Positions 6,252 through 7,481 of a DNA stretch of 7,481 bases are shown here, piece after piece. This DNA comes from an uncultured Collinsella sp. (lineage in GTDB: Bacteria; Actinomycetota; Coriobacteriia; Coriobacteriales; Coriobacteriaceae). The stretch lies in assembly GCA_937937835.1 (NCBI GenBank), contig CALDBJ010000028.1, positions 1 to 7,481 on the forward strand, given 5' to 3'. Positions within the stretch are counted from its first letter, which is position 1. Each line of letters opens with the position of its first letter. The notes beneath the pieces are model-generated. The model had not been told where the DNA came from, did not search any database, and saw nothing but the letters and a program-made list of their open reading frames with translations. The position numbers and the translations under genes are program-made.

Positions 6252-6566
6252 AGGTGGACCCCTTTCGAACTACGGGGCCCCGATTGCTAGGACCTACAGA
6301 AGGGTGCGACAAGCACACAACGTTTAGGAACACTCGGGAGCCGACAGATACTAATGTGACGCTTATGCAATCACGTTCGTATAGGTTACGGGGAAATGAG
6401 TTCGATTTCAAGCGTGAACTGCGATTTTTTACTCGTGTGGAGACTTTTTCGTAATCTTATGAACACACGTCTCCGCAACTTGACGATAACCAGCCAGGCA
6501 TTCGGCTTTGGGGTAAAGTATCCGGAGCCAACGATTCTAGATCGATTTTTCGAGAAAGGTGCCCGC
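6252..6566. other. Divergent intergenic region between rpsA and the HAD hydrolase
   Basis: This 315-bp region must hold both promoters, but no strong one stands out. On the minus strand TTGAAA with a 17-nt spacer to TAACCT, and TAGTAT further down, are weak candidates for rpsA. On the plus strand TTGACG (6480-6485) has no -10 at a normal distance, and TAAAGT (6514-6519) has no -35. Visible structures are a hairpin pair overlapping the rpsA ribosome-binding site (6256-6294), a T6 run at 6425-6430, and an inverted repeat TGTGGAGAC (6436-6444) / GTCTCCGCA (6469-6477) with one wobble pair. Part of it (from 6396) is open in frame with the hydrolase. Confidence 0.5.
6256..6294 (-). promoter_or_regulatory. 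Possible rpsA leader hairpin covering the ribosome-binding site
   Basis: In the minus-strand mRNA, GGGCCCC (6280-6274) can pair with GGGGTCC (6262-6256) over 7 positions with one G-U, enclosing the GGGG of the ribosome-binding site. An upstream GGTCC (6294-6290) can instead pair with GGGCC (6280-6276), which would exclude the first pairing and free the site. Confidence 0.35.
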
Positions 6567-7325
6567 GTGCTCAAAGCAGTCGTTTTCGATATGGACGAGA
6601 CGCTTCTCAGCATCAACCTCAACGCGTTCATCCTTCGCTATTTTAAGGATGTCTCTTCGATGCTCGCGGATATCGGTCGCCGCAGCCGCGGTGGCACGAT
6701 GGCACGCCTCGGCACCATCCTGGTCGACCTCAACGCCAATCGCCGCAGCGGCACGGACAACCGCACCAATCTTGAGTTTTACCAAGAAGAGGTCGAGCGC
6801 CGATGCGGGATCCGCCTCTCCGATCCCCTCATCTACGAGGCGTTTACCTACTACGACCGCGAAGTTCTTCCGTACAAGAATGACGATGTCATTAACGCCC
6901 ACGCCATGCCGGGCGCACACGCCGCGCTCCAGGCCGTACAGGACGCAGGGCTGCGTTGCGCGCTCTTTACCAACCCCAGCTTTCCCCAGGGGGCCATCGA
7001 GTGCCGCATGGGTTGGGGCGACCTGGCCGACGCTCCCTTTGAGCTCGTCACGCACATGGGAAACACCACCCGCTGCAAGCCCGATGCCACCTACTATCTA
7101 GAGCAGCTTCAGGTGATGGGACTCGAGCCGCACGAGGTCCTTATGGTGGGCAACGATCCCAAACGCGACTTCCCGTCCCCCGATTGCGGCATCCAAACCG
7201 CCTTTGTGGGCCAAGGAAAACCGGGACGCGCCACCTGGCGCGGAACCATGGAAGATTTCGCCCGCGACCTTAACGCCGTAATCGAAGCCTTCTACGAGCA
7301 CCAAATAGCCGACGAACTGTCATAG
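6567..7325 (+). CDS. HAD family hydrolase
   Basis: This cytoplasmic haloacid-dehalogenase superfamily enzyme probably acts as a small-molecule phosphatase; its substrate is unknown. The 252-residue product has all four HAD motifs: DMDET at 8-12 (nucleophile Asp8 and general-acid Asp10), FTN at 134-136 with Thr135, Lys171 in CKPD, and GNDPKRD at 195-201 with Asp197 and Asp201. The Asp-x-Asp-x-Thr form of motif I is typical of phosphatases. The roughly 100 residues between motifs I and II form an alpha-helical C1-type cap. I chose GTG 6567: AAAGG lies 7 nt upstream, and HAD proteins normally begin a few residues before motif I. An ATG at 6396 would add 57 residues with no HAD similarity and a badly spaced ribosome-binding site. 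No terminator is visible downstream. Confidence 0.92.
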   Translation: MLKAVVFDMDETLLSINLNAFILRYFKDVSSMLADIGRRSRGGTMARLGTILVDLNANRRSGTDNRTNLEFYQEEVERRCGIRLSDPLIYEAFTYYDREVLPYKNDDVINAHAMPGAHAALQAVQDAGLRCALFTNPSFPQGAIECRMGWGDLADAPFELVTHMGNTTRCKPDATYYLEQLQVMGLEPHEVLMVGNDPKRDFPSPDCGIQTAFVGQGKPGRATWRGTMEDFARDLNAVIEAFYEHQIADELS

Positions 7326-7366
7326 AACCCCCTCGCTCGCTCCAAACAAAATAACGCCGCAGACCG

Positions 7367-7398
7367 AATGTGACAAAGGTTCAGCCCCTTTTCACATT
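7367..7398. promoter_or_regulatory. Inverted repeat before the next gene, possible operator
   Basis: AATGTGA (7367-7373) and TCACATT (7392-7398) are perfect complements. Inside them AAAGG (7375-7379) pairs with CCTTT (7387-7391), with one bulged C (7374) and a 7-nt loop. No T run follows on either strand, so it is not an intrinsic terminator. It lies about 40-70 bp ahead of a possible plus-strand start. Confidence 0.45.
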
Positions 7399-7436
7399 AC
7401 AAAGATGGCGCCGATGTTTTGGCAACGACAGACACT

Positions 7437-7481
7437 ATGACCCAATCCGAGGGCACTAAAAAGACAGGAGCCCCCGCTCGT
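7437..7481 (+). CDS. Possible start of a plus-strand gene, cut by the window edge
   Basis: An ATG opens a frame of 15 codons (MTQSEGTKKTGAPAR) that reaches the window end without a stop. The polar, Lys/Thr/Ala-rich sequence resembles a flexible N-terminus and allows no family call. No Shine-Dalgarno sequence is visible before it, and the nearby ATG at 7404 closes after 11 codons. A TTG at 7419 in the same frame is an alternative start. Confidence 0.35.
   Translation, partial: MTQSEGTKKTGAPAR

Noticed and set aside
6272..6284. The 13-mer ACGGGGCCCCGAT occurs both here and at 1398-1410
   Set aside because: A 13-bp match within 7.5 kb, containing a GC palindrome, is close to chance; the surroundings (metY terminator versus rpsA leader) do not align further.
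4839..6290. 483-codon plus-strand open frame across rpsA and its downstream gap
   Set aside because: It is antisense to the clearly coding four-domain S1 gene; its Asp/Leu/Val-rich repetitive translation is a mirror of S1 codon bias and matches no family.
7367..7398. Terminator of the HAD hydrolase
   Set aside because: The hairpin is bulged and no T run follows on either strand.

Overview
The window looks like a chromosomal segment of a GC-rich actinomycete. The gene content, the frequent TTG/GTG starts behind purine-rich ribosome-binding sites, and the four-domain S1 protein best fit the Coriobacteriia, with Collinsella my best guess. That placement is from pattern memory, not a search. No phage, transposase, CRISPR array or secretion system is visible. 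Most of the window is ordinary core genome with compact, structured intergenic regions.

Layout, left to right. A drug-efflux-type MFS transporter (62-1366, minus) lies downstream of an O-acetylhomoserine sulfhydrylase, metY (1508-2791, minus). A terminator-like hairpin with a T tract sits between them, so close to the MFS start that a separate promoter hardly fits. A divergent intergenic region leads to a small cysteine-rich C_GCAxxG_C_C family protein (3022-3468, plus). This converges on a YigZ/IMPACT family gene (3536-4174, minus), with a strong hairpin in the gap. Upstream of yigZ is a 98-bp imperfect inverted repeat, then the RNase P RNA gene rnpB (about 4400-4764, minus) with its likely promoter. 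After a 320-bp gap comes rpsA (5085-6251, minus; ribosomal protein S1) with a clear terminator. A 315-bp divergent region separates rpsA from a HAD-family hydrolase (6567-7325, plus). The last 45 bases hold what may be the start of another plus-strand gene.

The genes do not form one pathway. rpsA, rnpB and yigZ belong to translation and RNA metabolism, metY to sulfur amino acid synthesis, and the C_GCAxxG_C_C protein is probably thiol/redox or metal related. The points most worth a second look are non-coding: the inverted repeat beside rnpB with 5-bp flanking direct repeats, an orphan plus-strand hairpin/T6 structure near 4924-4960, a hairpin that could hide the rpsA ribosome-binding site, the hairpin between metY and the MFS gene, and an operator-like inverted repeat before the last open frame. 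I see no convincing evidence of a wholly new multi-gene system here.
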